Assembly (NCBI GenBank): GCA_012729395.1
Contig: JAAYDF010000172.1
Coordinates: forward strand, 1 to 32,662
Origin: Phycisphaerae bacterium
GTDB taxonomy: Bacteria > Planctomycetota > Phycisphaerae > UBA1845 > PWPN01
DNA: 32,662 nt
Direction: 5' to 3'
Numbering within the stretch: the stretch's first letter is position 1; each line of letters starts with the position of its first letter. The notes under the pieces were generated by a model. That model saw only the letters and a list, made by a program, of their open reading frames with translations, was not told the DNA's origin and searched no databases. The position numbers and the translations under genes were made by a program. This document shows positions 24,061 to 32,431 of this stretch, one piece after another.

Positions 24061-25953
24061 TCACGCGAGCCATTTGCGGAGATCGATGTGGGGACCGTCG
24101 GAAGCGTCGGCGCTCCTGAGCAGGAGCAGTGAGCGGTTGCGGTCGCGGTGCGGGTCGTTCTGGGAACGGGTTTCGCCGTCGGGGGTCACATAGACCGCCC
24201 GGCGATCGCCGACGACCGGGCATTCCATCTCGCACTGGCCGCACCCGATGCACAGCTCGGTGTCGATCTTGGGCACCTTGAACTCGAGGTGGACAGCGGC
24301 CACGGCATCGCGGGCGGGGATGCGGCTAAACGCCGACCCGACGAGCACCTCGCCGTCTGCGGGGTCCAATTCGCCGATCATCAACGTATCGCCGTCGTTG
24401 CCGAGGATGCGGTGCGTTTCGCTGGTACCGTCGCGGTGGATGATGTGAACATGGTAGCTGGTGGTCTGGTCGCCGCGGTACTCGCCGGGCCGGAAGGAAC
24501 ACAGATCGCTGATAGTGGTGCCCGGGGCCGGGTACTCGGCCAGGGTCAGCGTGGTAGCCGTCGCGGAGCGCACCAGCTTCTTGCCGTCGCGCACAAGCAG
24601 TTGCATATACTCGGAATGGATCGCCTTGGGCGAAGTGGGGCAGACTTCTTCGCAGACCACGCAGGGGATGTTTTTCGACCAGGGCAGGCAGCGGCCGTGA
24701 TCGTAGTGGGCGGTGCCGAGCTTGACCGGGCCCTGGGCCTCGTAAGGTGCGAGCCCGAGCTTTTCTTCAATGCTCAGTCGTTGGATGGCCCCGGTGGGGC
24801 AGACCTGCCCGCAGGCGGTGCAGTTCAACTGGCAGGAACCCATGCGGAAATTCATGACCGGCGTCCAGAGGCCCTCCAGACCGGCCTCGAACATGGCGGG
24901 TTGCAGCACGTTGGTCGGGCAGACGCGGATGCACTGATCGCACTTGATACAGCGTTCGAGGAACTCGATCTCTTCGACGGAGCCGGGCGGACGGACGACC
25001 TTGGTGGAGAAATCGCGAGTCGTCCGGCCGGAGAGCTTGGCGAACGGATAGAACAGCACGCCGACCACGGCCGCGTAGATCGCTCGTCGGCGTGGCACGT
25101 CCGGCCAGGCCACCTCGTGGTGCCGCTTGGGCAGCAGCGAGAAGCTCAACGCGTCGTGTGGGCAGTCTTCGATGCAGTTGAAGCAGACGAAGCACTCGCT
25201 TTTGCGAAGCTGGGTATGTGGGTCGCAGGCCCCCTCGCAGCTCTGCAGGCACAGGTCGCAATCGATGCACTTATTTGGATCACGTTCGATCCGCCAGAGA
25301 GAGAACCTGCTCAGCACGCCCAGGGTGGCACCCAGCGGGCAAAGCACGCGGCAGAAGAACCGAGGGATCACCAGGTTCATGCTCACCAGGAACAGCAGCA
25401 GGAAGCCGATCACCCAACCAAGCTGGTGCATTTTAGGATCGCCCCACCGCCCCGCGACCGCGTCCGGCATGTTCATCGCCGGCAGCAGCGACGCGGTGAA
25501 CGAGCGGTGCAGCAGGCAGATGGGATCGAGCAACCCGACTTGCAGGCTGCCGAAGACCGCGGCGACGATCATACCGATGAGAATGTAGTACTTCAGAGCG
25601 AAGATACGCCGATAGCGGTTGGACTCGATCCGCTGCTTGGCGTTTCGCGTGTTGAAGACCCAGCCGACGAACTGGTGCATGATGCCGTAGGGGCAGATCC
25701 AGTTGCAGAAGAACCGGCCGAGGAACAGCGTGGGGATGAGCAGAAGTAAGGACCAAAGGAGCCCTTTGTAGACGGTGTGGGTGGCAATCGCGGTGGCGAT
25801 GCCGACCAAGGGGTCGATCTCGAGGAATTTGCTCACCCAGAACTTGAGGGCGGGCATGGCTTCCAGGTGCGACAGCGTGGTGACGAACACGAACGTCAGG
25901 AAGATCGCCACGACGGCGGTCTGCGTGATGATCCGGACGGTTGTGATGCGCAT
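24061..25953 (-). CDS. Membrane polyferredoxin, NapH/NosR/CcoG-like multi-cluster Fe-S protein
   Basis: A 630-residue protein with about five to six transmembrane segments in the first 215 residues plus one near 290-305. Two membrane-edge motifs, CNWICPYG (83-90) and CRVLCPLG (201-208), are the signature of NapH/NosR/CcoG-type quinol or electron-transfer proteins. Six Cys-rich cluster motifs follow: 229-243, 254-264 ([12 protein letters not shown]), 335-345 ([12 protein letters not shown]), about 374-385, 431-438 (CVVCEEVCP, shortened) and 568-578 ([12 protein letters not shown]). A non-cluster insert of about 100 residues (450-560) separates the last two. The ribosome-binding site is weak. 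It lies 56 bp after the DUF362 gene and probably passes electrons across or along the membrane for that partner. It is longer than NapH, and the acceptor is unknown. Confidence 0.88.
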   Translation of the reverse strand: MRITTVRIITQTAVVAIFLTFVFVTTLSHLEAMPALKFWVSKFLEIDPLVGIATAIATHTVYKGLLWSLLLLIPTLFLGRFFCNWICPYGIMHQFVGWVFNTRNAKQRIESNRYRRIFALKYYILIGMIVAAVFGSLQVGLLDPICLLHRSFTASLLPAMNMPDAVAGRWGDPKMHQLGWVIGFLLLFLVSMNLVIPRFFCRVLCPLGATLGVLSRFSLWRIERDPNKCIDCDLCLQSCEGACDPHTQLRKSECFVCFNCIEDCPHDALSFSLLPKRHHEVAWPDVPRRRAIYAAVVGVLFYPFAKLSGRTTRDFSTKVVRPPGSVEEIEFLERCIKCDQCIRVCPTNVLQPAMFEAGLEGLWTPVMNFRMGSCQLNCTACGQVCPTGAIQRLSIEEKLGLAPYEAQGPVKLGTAHYDHGRCLPWSKNIPCVVCEEVCPTSPKAIHSEYMQLLVRDGKKLVRSATATTLTLAEYPAPGTTISDLCSFRPGEYRGDQTTSYHVHIIHRDGTSETHRILGNDGDTLMIGELDPADGEVLVGSAFSRIPARDAVAAVHLEFKVPKIDTELCIGCGQCEMECPVVGDRRAVYVTPDGETRSQNDPHRDRNRSLLLLRSADASDGPHIDLRKWLA

Positions 25954-26009
25954 TCCCGAGCCCTTCGAATAGCGTACCGTCGCGGCGACGCGTGCCGCGC
26001 GGGCGGCGA

Positions 26010-27164
26010 TCAGCCCTCGATCGTCTCCTCCACCACCTTGCCCTGCTGGCGGTACTCCTGCCAGTGGTGCACGACGAGGCGGGTGGGATCGTGCCCGAAT
26101 TTCTGAAACGCCAGGTCGAGGTAGCTGACGGCGGCTAGATCACGGCCGAGCAGGTTCTGCACGCACCACGAATCGCAGGCCAGTTGATCGACGCTGGCCA
26201 CCACCGCGGGCCGGCCGGTCACGCCCCCGACGCGGATGTCGTCAAGCCGGCCACCCGTCGGGCCGTTTTTCATCATCACCCGCGTGCCGTCCATCACCAT
26301 AAGGGTAGGCTTCATCATGTAGCCCAAGTCGCTGATGATGTGGTGGATCGCCTGGTGAAACTGGTTCCGCCGACCGCCGAGCAGCCCGTACCAGTTCTTC
26401 AGGCCCGCCGACGCGTGGCAGAGATTGTGATCCTTGACCGCGGGAATGCCGATCACCTTGTCGGCCTCGCGCAGGGGCATCCAGAAGATCGGCCAGGTGC
26501 TCAGGGCCTCGCCCCGGGCGGGGTCGGGACTGCCCGGCCTCACCTCGACCGGACGATCATGCGTGCTGGCGTGGATGACCACGGTGGCCCCCTCCGCCTC
26601 GGCCGCCTCTTTGATGCCACTCTTGGCGAAGCACGCGGGCGGATTCTCGATCGGATTATCCGCGACAATAACCTTACTGGCTCCCGCCTCCCTGCAAAGC
26701 TGGATCACCGCTCGCACGACCTGTGGATTGGTCGTGGCCCCCAGTTGCGGACCGCGATCGAACCCGACGTTGGGCTTGACCATGACCACGTCTCCGCGCG
26801 AGACGAAGCGGGCGATTCCCTGCCCATCGAGCCCGCCCAGGGCCGCGACCGTCATCCGCCGCACATGCTCGAGGTCGTCGATCAACTCCGGTTTACCGTA
26901 CGCGGCGGAGATCCGCGGCGCCGCGGCCGGGAAGTCGACCGCCGCGAAGTAATCCTTCAGTCGGATCGGCTCCGGTGGCTGCAGCCCAGCATCGCCGACC
27001 GGATCGTGCAGATACCACCCCGCCGCCACGGCCGCACCGGCTACCGCAACCGTCTGGCCGCCGCGTACCAGCAGATCCCGCCTTGTCCAGGTTCGATGCG
27101 GCGTGCCAGCGGCAGCCTGATCGCCCGCCGGCCGCTCCCCTGTTGCCTGTTTGCTGCTCGCCAT
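26010..27164 (-). CDS. Tat-exported DUF362 protein
   Basis: A 384-residue DUF362 protein with a twin-arginine signal ([23 protein letters not shown], Arg28-Arg29), so it is folded, probably with a cofactor, before export. Family blocks are VKPNVG (128-133), KVIVADNP (163-170) and [14 protein letters not shown] (243-256), followed by Arg264 and His269. DUF362 proteins often carry a C-terminal 4Fe-4S pair; this one ends without CxxCxxC motifs, so Fe-S clusters would come from the polyferredoxin encoded next. The start at 27164 has only a weak ribosome-binding site. It follows the DUF6599 gene by 102 bp, a gap holding a palindromic repeat. Its biochemical role is not established. Confidence 0.87.
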   Translation of the reverse strand: MASSKQATGERPAGDQAAAGTPHRTWTRRDLLVRGGQTVAVAGAAVAAGWYLHDPVGDAGLQPPEPIRLKDYFAAVDFPAAAPRISAAYGKPELIDDLEHVRRMTVAALGGLDGQGIARFVSRGDVVMVKPNVGFDRGPQLGATTNPQVVRAVIQLCREAGASKVIVADNPIENPPACFAKSGIKEAAEAEGATVVIHASTHDRPVEVRPGSPDPARGEALSTWPIFWMPLREADKVIGIPAVKDHNLCHASAGLKNWYGLLGGRRNQFHQAIHHIISDLGYMMKPTLMVMDGTRVMMKNGPTGGRLDDIRVGGVTGRPAVVASVDQLACDSWCVQNLLGRDLAAVSYLDLAFQKFGHDPTRLVVHHWQEYRQQGKVVEETIEG

Positions 27165-27222
27165 CCTGACCCGCCTTGCCTTTCAACGCATCCCGCAGTC
27201 CGTATGACACCGGTGCCCAGCC

Positions 27223-27247
27223 GGCCGCCACGGGGGGCGGCCGCTAC
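27223..27247. repeat. Third copy of the palindromic repeat, with a compensatory stem change
   Basis: GGCCGCC (27223-27229) pairs with GGCGGCC (27236-27242) around an ACGGGG loop, followed by GCTAC. Compared with the copies at 11-34 and 61-84, the second stem pair is G-C instead of T-A, changed on both arms. It lies inside the DUF6599-DUF362 gap. Confidence 0.8.
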
Positions 27248-27266
27248 AGATCCCAAAGCCCGATCC

Positions 27267-29345
27267 TCACTCGGCCGGCAAGCGGTCACGCAACACGGCC
27301 GCCTTCGCCTCCGCCAGCTCGCGATCATCGCACTCGGCCACGCCCCCGAAGTACACCCCGCGATGAAAGGCGACCCCGATGACGCCCAGCGAATCACTCA
27401 CCACCGTCCGCCCGCCGGGCGTCTCCTGCTCCGCAAGGATTTTGTCATACCGCGCCGTCGCCTCGGCATACTGCCGGAACAGCTCGCGGGCCTCGTCCGC
27501 ACTGCCCGTCCGAACCAGATACATCTGGTACCCGAGACCGCCCGTCTCGTAGTTCGCCAGGAACATCTGCTCGATGAAGCCGAAACCCAACCCGCCCGAT
27601 GCCCGGTAGCTCAGCGAATTCGGGACGCGGTCCTCGGCCGGCAGGAGGGCCTCCGCCCACATCGTCTCGTCCTCATCGCGGATCGTATCCGCGATCGCCG
27701 ACGCGATCGCCAGCGACGTCTGGGTCGCCTGGTCGTCGCCCTCCGCGGGGCCAAGCACATAGACGTAGTAACGCCCCTTCCAGAAGAAGACGCTTGTGCC
27801 GGATGTGTACCCCCCACGTCCCAGTGGGATCTCTTCGAGCTCGCCGCTGCGCTCGGTCATGTAGATACCCATCGCGTTGGCGGGCCCCGCCATATCGTAG
27901 ATGTACACGTCAAAGACCTGTCGGGCACGCGAGTTGACGTACTGGCCGCAGCGCAACTCGACGAAATCGAACGAACGGAACTGGGCCTCTCGCCCGTCGA
28001 TCTTCTCGTAGAGGTTGTCGGTATAGCGTTCGATTTGCGTCGGGGGGATCAGATCGTCCCGTTCCAGAGCGGGAAACCGTGCCTGCCCGCCCACCGACGC
28101 CGCGGGAGCAACCTCGGCCATCCCGGCCGCGATGCTCGCATCACGCATCGACCATCGCTCGCACAGCGTTGCGGCCAAATCGTTCAGCCTCGCGACATCG
28201 CCGCCCAACGCGATGAACAGATACGGCCCGGCCGCGGAAGCCACCGCAACGCGCCCATCAAGACGACCGACCACCGAATCGCCCGGCTCCGTATCGTCAG
28301 CAGCTTCTTGGACAGAGCCCGGCGACCGCTCCGCGCCGTTTTCGTAGCCGCCTTCATCGGTCATACCGGTAGACTCGTCGCCGGCGGCCGCAAGCTGCTC
28401 GCGAAGCTCCCGCAGTATCGCGTCTCGCCGCGCCGGTGTGGGCCTCATGACCCCCAGCGTCACCTCGCCCGCGTAGTCCGCAATCCAGCAATCAGCAAGC
28501 GGAGCCAACCCCCATGCCGCCCGGCGAACAAACCGCAGACTATCCGCGACCCGCCCCTCGTGAGGCAAGACGGACTCCGCCCAGAACGGCCCGCCATACA
28601 CAAGCTGCGAACGAACCAAGGCCCGCGCCGCCGTTTCCAGCATCGGTGAAGAGGTCGGCGAAACGATCGATAGTTCCGTATAGTGCCGACCAGCCCAGAA
28701 GGCCAGGCGCCCGGCGGCCTCGTCTATCCAGCCGGCTCGCCCGACGCTGATCGGCCTGATCGCGGCCGGTCTTCGCGACCGCCAAAGCCCGAACGCATGC
28801 TCCGGCTGGCCGGCGTCCACAATACTGGCTGCTAGAGGCAGATCTCCCTCAGGTAGCTGGTACGTCGCCCGATACAGCCATTGAGCGCCGAAGGAGACTG
28901 CCGCCACCATCAAGTCGTCGGCGGCGACCGCGCCCGCATCGACCATCGCGACGCCCAGATCCGTGCGACGGGCCTCCTCCAGGGGATCGGGCAGCAAGGT
29001 CGCCCCCGCCTGGACCTCGTGCGACGGCGGTGGCGGCTGCAGATTGGCCGGATCGACCGCAAACAACGGCCGATCGGAAATCCCCAGCACCGCCTTGGCC
29101 CCTCGCGCCGGTGCCGACCGGCTCAGCGCGTCGCCCAGCAAGCCGCTGGTCAGCAGGAACGCGGCCACAATCAGGCTCAACAGCCCCAACACCGCGAGCC
29201 CAATGAGACGCTCACGGAACGACGGCTGGTCGCGCATGTATCGACGCGCAAAAAAAGTCGGCATGATCGCCTGGCTCCCCATGCGTGGCGGCAGGGGTAC
29301 CCGCAGAGTCGCGGCAGCCCGCCGGGCGTGGCCCGGGGTCCCCAT
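27267..29345 (-). CDS. Membrane-anchored DUF6599-family protein with internal duplication
   Basis: A 692-residue protein. I start it at 29345 because AGGAGGTGCCC lies directly upstream, the best ribosome-binding site in the region; an in-frame ATG at 29411 has none. One transmembrane helix lies at about 47-68, with the bulk outside. The body is two homologous halves. Half A runs about 141-400 and half B about 440-692. Matching blocks are VDAGQPEHAFGLW and YDMAGPANAMGIY; WAESVLPHEGRVADSL and WAEALLPAEDRVPNSL; the helix-strand pairs after each; and VVGRLDGRVAVASAAGPYLF and VVSDSLGVIGVAFHRGVYFG. Half B (YTDNLYEKIDGREAQF) is the better DUF6599 match. It is the first gene of the three-gene unit. 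The function is unknown. Confidence 0.8.
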   Translation of the reverse strand: MGTPGHARRAAATLRVPLPPRMGSQAIMPTFFARRYMRDQPSFRERLIGLAVLGLLSLIVAAFLLTSGLLGDALSRSAPARGAKAVLGISDRPLFAVDPANLQPPPPSHEVQAGATLLPDPLEEARRTDLGVAMVDAGAVAADDLMVAAVSFGAQWLYRATYQLPEGDLPLAASIVDAGQPEHAFGLWRSRRPAAIRPISVGRAGWIDEAAGRLAFWAGRHYTELSIVSPTSSPMLETAARALVRSQLVYGGPFWAESVLPHEGRVADSLRFVRRAAWGLAPLADCWIADYAGEVTLGVMRPTPARRDAILRELREQLAAAGDESTGMTDEGGYENGAERSPGSVQEAADDTEPGDSVVGRLDGRVAVASAAGPYLFIALGGDVARLNDLAATLCERWSMRDASIAAGMAEVAPAASVGGQARFPALERDDLIPPTQIERYTDNLYEKIDGREAQFRSFDFVELRCGQYVNSRARQVFDVYIYDMAGPANAMGIYMTERSGELEEIPLGRGGYTSGTSVFFWKGRYYVYVLGPAEGDDQATQTSLAIASAIADTIRDEDETMWAEALLPAEDRVPNSLSYRASGGLGFGFIEQMFLANYETGGLGYQMYLVRTGSADEARELFRQYAEATARYDKILAEQETPGGRTVVSDSLGVIGVAFHRGVYFGGVAECDDRELAEAKAAVLRDRLPAE

Positions 29346-29416
29346 GGGCACCTCCTCCGCAACGCCGAGACTGTCGCCTTCTCGCCGCGGCCCTTTCCCA
29401 GGCTGCAACACATGTT

Positions 29417-29444
29417 ATTATGAGTGCTTGCGGCGGGAAGTCAA
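29417..29444 (-). promoter_or_regulatory. Promoter of the DUF6599-DUF362-polyferredoxin unit
   Basis: On the minus strand TTGACT (29439-29444, 5 of 6) and CATAAT (29417-29422, 5 of 6) are 16 nt apart in an AT-rich patch. Transcription would begin near 29410, about 65 nt before the ATG at 29345. Confidence 0.65.
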
Positions 29445-29463
29445 AGTCGCGAGCCCTCCGGGT

Positions 29464-29493
29464 TTGACAGCCGTCGGCCTGACCGGGTAGAGA
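29464..29493 (+). promoter_or_regulatory. Candidate promoter of the Mla operon
   Basis: A perfect TTGACA (29464-29469) is followed after 18 nt by TAGAGA (29488-29493), a weak -10. The -35 is good but the -10 is not, so an activator or an alternative start may be involved. The leader would be about 165 nt and contains the degenerate palindrome. Confidence 0.4.
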
Positions 29494-29582
29494 TTACCTC
29501 CGCCCGTTTGGCGTTGTGGGGCTCGGTGCAGCGGTCGCCCTCCCCTCGCGTCGGTTGGGCAACATCCACGCCGCCGAGTCCG

Positions 29583-29603
29583 GCCGCCACGGTCGGCGGC
29601 TAC
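29583..29603. repeat. Degenerate copy of the palindromic repeat
   Basis: GCCGCC (29583-29588) pairs with GGCGGC (29595-29600) around ACGGTC, followed directly by TAC. It resembles the copy at 27223-27247, with two loop changes and loss of two bases before TAC. Confidence 0.5.
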
Positions 29604-29666
29604 GGCAAGACCGAAGAGTACCCGCGACACCGTGTGGCGCCGCGCGTTCGGATGGAGGCCGTCCTG

Positions 29667-30503
29667 ATGGCTGCCGAGATCACCATGAATGGGCCCATCG
29701 CCCGGCTTGGGCGACTGACCCTCGAACGGCTCGACGCCATGGGCGATATCTCCGTGTTCGCCCTGCGAACCTTCAGCCACTGCCTGCGTGCCACCGTTCA
29801 CAAACGCGACCTGGAGCGGCTCATCCCGCAATTCCACAGCATCGGCACACTCAGCGTCCCGGTCATCATGGTCACCGGCCTCTTCGTGGGCATGGTGCTG
29901 GCCATCCAGGCTATCGAGCAGTTCCGCGCGGCAGGCCTCGAAAACCGCATGGGCGTGATCGTCAGCCTGTCGGTCGTCCGCGAACTCGGCCCGGTGCTGG
30001 CCGGCATTATGCTCGCCGGCCGGGTCGGCGGGGCCCTCACCGCCGAACTCGGGACCATGCGCGTCACCGAGCAGATCGACGCCCTCCGCTCCATGGGCTC
30101 CGACCCCATCCGCGTCCTGGTCGTCCCACGATTCCTCGCCTGCCTGCTACTCACGCCCGTCCTCACCCTCTACTGCAACCTGGTCGGCGTGCTGGGCGGT
30201 TGGCTGATCAGCGTGCCGATCTTCAACGTCTCCAATTGGGCCTACTGGACCTACACCGAACTCGCCGTCGAAACCTGGGACATCGCCAGCGGGTTGTTCA
30301 AGAGCGTGTTTTTTGGCGCGACCATCGGAATGATCTCCTGCTACAAAGGTTTCAACTGCGGCCAGGGAGCTCAGGGCGTGGGCAAGGCCTGCACCGAATC
30401 GTTCGTGGCCGGGTTCGTCGTCATTCTCATCTTGGACTTCTTCATCGCCCTACTGCTCAAGGGAGCGTACGAGGCGATCTGGGGCTTCAAGATGATTTTC
30501 TGA
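29667..30503 (+). CDS. mlaE: MlaE-family ABC transporter permease
   Basis: A 278-residue inner-membrane permease of the MlaE family, part of the phospholipid transport complex between inner and outer membrane. The family core is unmistakable: MGVIVSLSVVRELGPVLAGI, LAGRVGGALTAELGTM, VTEQIDALRSMGSDP and RFLACLLLTPVLT. About five hydrophobic segments are visible. GGAGG at 29654-29658 with an 8-nt spacer places the start at the ATG at 29667 rather than 29652 or the far upstream open frame. The MlaF gene starts 22 bp after the stop. The N-terminal region (about 1-40) is hydrophilic, as in other MlaE proteins. Confidence 0.95.
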   Translation: MAAEITMNGPIARLGRLTLERLDAMGDISVFALRTFSHCLRATVHKRDLERLIPQFHSIGTLSVPVIMVTGLFVGMVLAIQAIEQFRAAGLENRMGVIVSLSVVRELGPVLAGIMLAGRVGGALTAELGTMRVTEQIDALRSMGSDPIRVLVVPRFLACLLLTPVLTLYCNLVGVLGGWLISVPIFNVSNWAYWTYTELAVETWDIASGLFKSVFFGATIGMISCYKGFNCGQGAQGVGKACTESFVAGFVVILILDFFIALLLKGAYEAIWGFKMIF

Positions 30504-30525
30504 GGTCCGGCCGTCGGGCCGGGGC

Positions 30526-31335
30526 ATGGCAGGCATGAGCAACGCGTCCAGCACCATCATCGAGATGCGCCAGGTGTACAAGCGGTTCGGGCCACTCGAA
30601 GTCCTGCGCGGCATCGACCTCTCGCTCGCCAAGGGCAGAACCACGGTCGTCATCGGCGAATCGGGCACCGGCAAGAGCGTACTCATCAAGCACATGATCG
30701 GGCTGATCCGCCCGGACGCCGGTGAGATCCACATCGACGGCCAGCGCGTCGATCCACTGCATGAGAAGCAGTGGGTACCGATCCGTCAGCGATTCGGCTA
30801 CCTGTTCCAGATGGGAGCCCTCTTCGACTCGCTCACCGCGGGCGAGAACATCGCTTTCCCGCTCAAAGAGCACACGGGCCTGTCCGACGCCGAGATTCAC
30901 GACATCGTCGCCCGCAAGCTCGACCTGGTGGGACTCGACGGGGTGCAGAACAAGTGGCCGTCCGAGCTGTCCGGCGGGCAACGCAAGCGCGTCGCCCTCG
31001 CGCGGGCCATCGCCATGGACCCGGACATCATTCTGTACGATGAGCCCACCACCGGACTCGACCCCATCCGCTCAGATACCATCAACGACCTGATCATCAA
31101 GCTCAAGGATGAGTTGGCGGTCACCAGCATCGTGGTCACCCACGATATGACCAGCGCTTTCAAGGTGGCCGACCGCATCCTCATGCTCAACCAGGGGCAG
31201 TTCATTGCCGACGGGACGGCGGATGATTTCCGCAACACCCGCGACCCGCGCGTCCGGGCCTTTGTCACCGGGGATGCCGACCTGAACATCATCGAGGAAT
31301 CGGCCACGCCGCCCACTCGAGGAGAGTCATCATGA
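30526..31335 (+). CDS. mlaF: MlaF-family ABC transporter ATPase
   Basis: A 269-residue ATP-binding subunit for the MlaE permease. Walker A is GESGTGKS (44-51), Q-loop FQMGALFDSL (93-102), signature LSGGQRKR (148-155), Walker B IILYDEPTTGLD (168-179) and H-loop His206 (VVTHD). The MGALFDSLT stretch after the Q-loop is typical of the Mla/Ttg2 group rather than general importers. I keep the ATG at 30526; an ATG nine bases later (MSNASS) is also possible, and neither has a strong ribosome-binding site. The last bases overlap the mlaD start (ATGA), so the two proteins are made in step. Confidence 0.95.
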   Translation: MAGMSNASSTIIEMRQVYKRFGPLEVLRGIDLSLAKGRTTVVIGESGTGKSVLIKHMIGLIRPDAGEIHIDGQRVDPLHEKQWVPIRQRFGYLFQMGALFDSLTAGENIAFPLKEHTGLSDAEIHDIVARKLDLVGLDGVQNKWPSELSGGQRKRVALARAIAMDPDIILYDEPTTGLDPIRSDTINDLIIKLKDELAVTSIVVTHDMTSAFKVADRILMLNQGQFIADGTADDFRNTRDPRVRAFVTGDADLNIIEESATPPTRGESS

Positions 31336-32408
31336 CCGATCGGAAGCAGAACGTACTCGTCGGGCTGTTCGTGCTGGCCGGGCTGATGTGCCTCGCCACG
31401 CTGATCGTCCTGTTCGGTGAATCGCGAGCGCTGTTCGGCCAGCGGTATCAGATCACCGCCCGGTTCGACCGCGTCGAGGGCGTGCGCGAGGGCACGGACG
31501 TGAACCTGGCCGGCGTGTGGGTTGGCAGCGTGCTCAAGGTGATGCTCGCCGATCCGAGCCAGCCCCACGAGGGCGTCCACGCCATCCTGGACATCGACCC
31601 CAAGTACTCGGTGCCCCAGGGTTCGATCGCCGTGGTGCTCACGCCCCTCATGGGCCAACCGATCATCAACATCATACCGCCGCCTGTGGCCGCCGCCCTC
31701 CTACCGCAGGACGGCACCGCCGCCATCCGCGGCGAGGTCAAGAACCCCCTCGAACAGGTCATCGATCCCGGACTGATGGCCACCCTGGAGAAGACCACCT
31801 TCAAGATCGGCGAGTTGGCCGGGGCCTTGACTCCCGCCGCCCAAGCCCTTGAGAAACTGCTCGAACAGCGGAGCATCGAACAGGTGGATCGGCCTACGCT
31901 CACGCCCGAAGCGGTCACCGCGAATCTCTCGACCGCCGTCGAACGGCTCGACAACGTGCTCAAACACATCGGCACCGTCCTGGGCGACCCCGAGGTGCAG
32001 AGCAACCTGAAGCAGACCCTGGCCAACTTCAAGGCCGCCAGCGAGGAGGCCAAACTCGCCGTCGGCGGCCTCAACGCTTTCGCCGAGCAGGCCCAGAAAA
32101 CGATGGTCAGTGCCCATGGCGTGGTCGAGAAGGTCGACGCCACCGTCGTGAGCGCCCACCAACACATCGACGCCCTGGGCATGAGGCTACGCACCAACAC
32201 AGAGCAGTTGTCCCGCGTGCTCGACCACATGACCGCCGTCGGGCAACAGATGGCCGAGGGCGAGGGCACCGTCGGCATGCTGCTGCGGGATCCCAAGTTC
32301 TACGACGAGCTCATGCTCACCGTGCAACGGCTGGGCAGCGCCGCCGGCGAACTGGAAGTGCTGATCAAACAGTGGCAAAAGCAAGGCCTGCTCGGCGCCG
32401 CCCGCTGA
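31332..32408 (+). CDS. mlaD: MlaD-family MCE-domain lipid-binding protein
   Basis: A 358-residue membrane-anchored protein. One N-terminal helix (about 6-28) is followed by the MCE domain (about 35-120: RYQITARFDRVEGVREGTDVNLAGVWVGSV, then the P-L-x-G-x-P-x-I strand PLMGQPIINIIPP). MCE domains assemble as hexamers that shuttle lipids. About 140-358 is a long helical, probably coiled-coil region, ending in an MCE-family tail (GEGTVGMLLRDPKFYDELMLTVQRL). It overlaps mlaF by 4 bp and has GAGGAGAG upstream. No MlaB or MlaC gene is seen before the window ends; planctomycete systems may lack them or carry them elsewhere. Confidence 0.93.
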   Translation: MTDRKQNVLVGLFVLAGLMCLATLIVLFGESRALFGQRYQITARFDRVEGVREGTDVNLAGVWVGSVLKVMLADPSQPHEGVHAILDIDPKYSVPQGSIAVVLTPLMGQPIINIIPPPVAAALLPQDGTAAIRGEVKNPLEQVIDPGLMATLEKTTFKIGELAGALTPAAQALEKLLEQRSIEQVDRPTLTPEAVTANLSTAVERLDNVLKHIGTVLGDPEVQSNLKQTLANFKAASEEAKLAVGGLNAFAEQAQKTMVSAHGVVEKVDATVVSAHQHIDALGMRLRTNTEQLSRVLDHMTAVGQQMAEGEGTVGMLLRDPKFYDELMLTVQRLGSAAGELEVLIKQWQKQGLLGAAR

Positions 32409-32411
32409 CCG

Positions 32412-32431
32412 CCGGGGACGCGAGTCCCCGG
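32412..32431 (+). terminator. Hairpin with GNRA tetraloop after mlaD
   Basis: CCGGGGAC (32412-32419) and GTCCCCGG (32424-32431) form a perfect 8-bp stem closed by a GCGA tetraloop, starting 4 bp after the mlaD stop. The very stable stem makes a 3' end or transcript-stabilising structure likely, but no T-run follows. Confidence 0.5.

Larger units (their letters stand above)
29346..29666. other. Divergent promoter region
   Basis: About 320 bp between the DUF6599 unit (minus) and the Mla operon (plus). It holds outward-facing promoters at 29417-29444 and 29464-29493 and a degenerate palindromic repeat at 29583-29603. No small gene was found; open frames here lack ribosome-binding sites. Confidence 0.7.

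Noticed and set aside
24148-25749. A 533-codon plus-strand open frame
   Set aside because: Antisense to the polyferredoxin gene, whose Cys motifs and membrane segments are unmistakable.
26184-28649. An 821-codon plus-strand open frame
   Set aside because: It is antisense to the DUF362 and DUF6599 genes, is Arg/His/Pro-rich with no known motif or ribosome-binding site, and is explained by the GC-rich codon use of the opposite strand.
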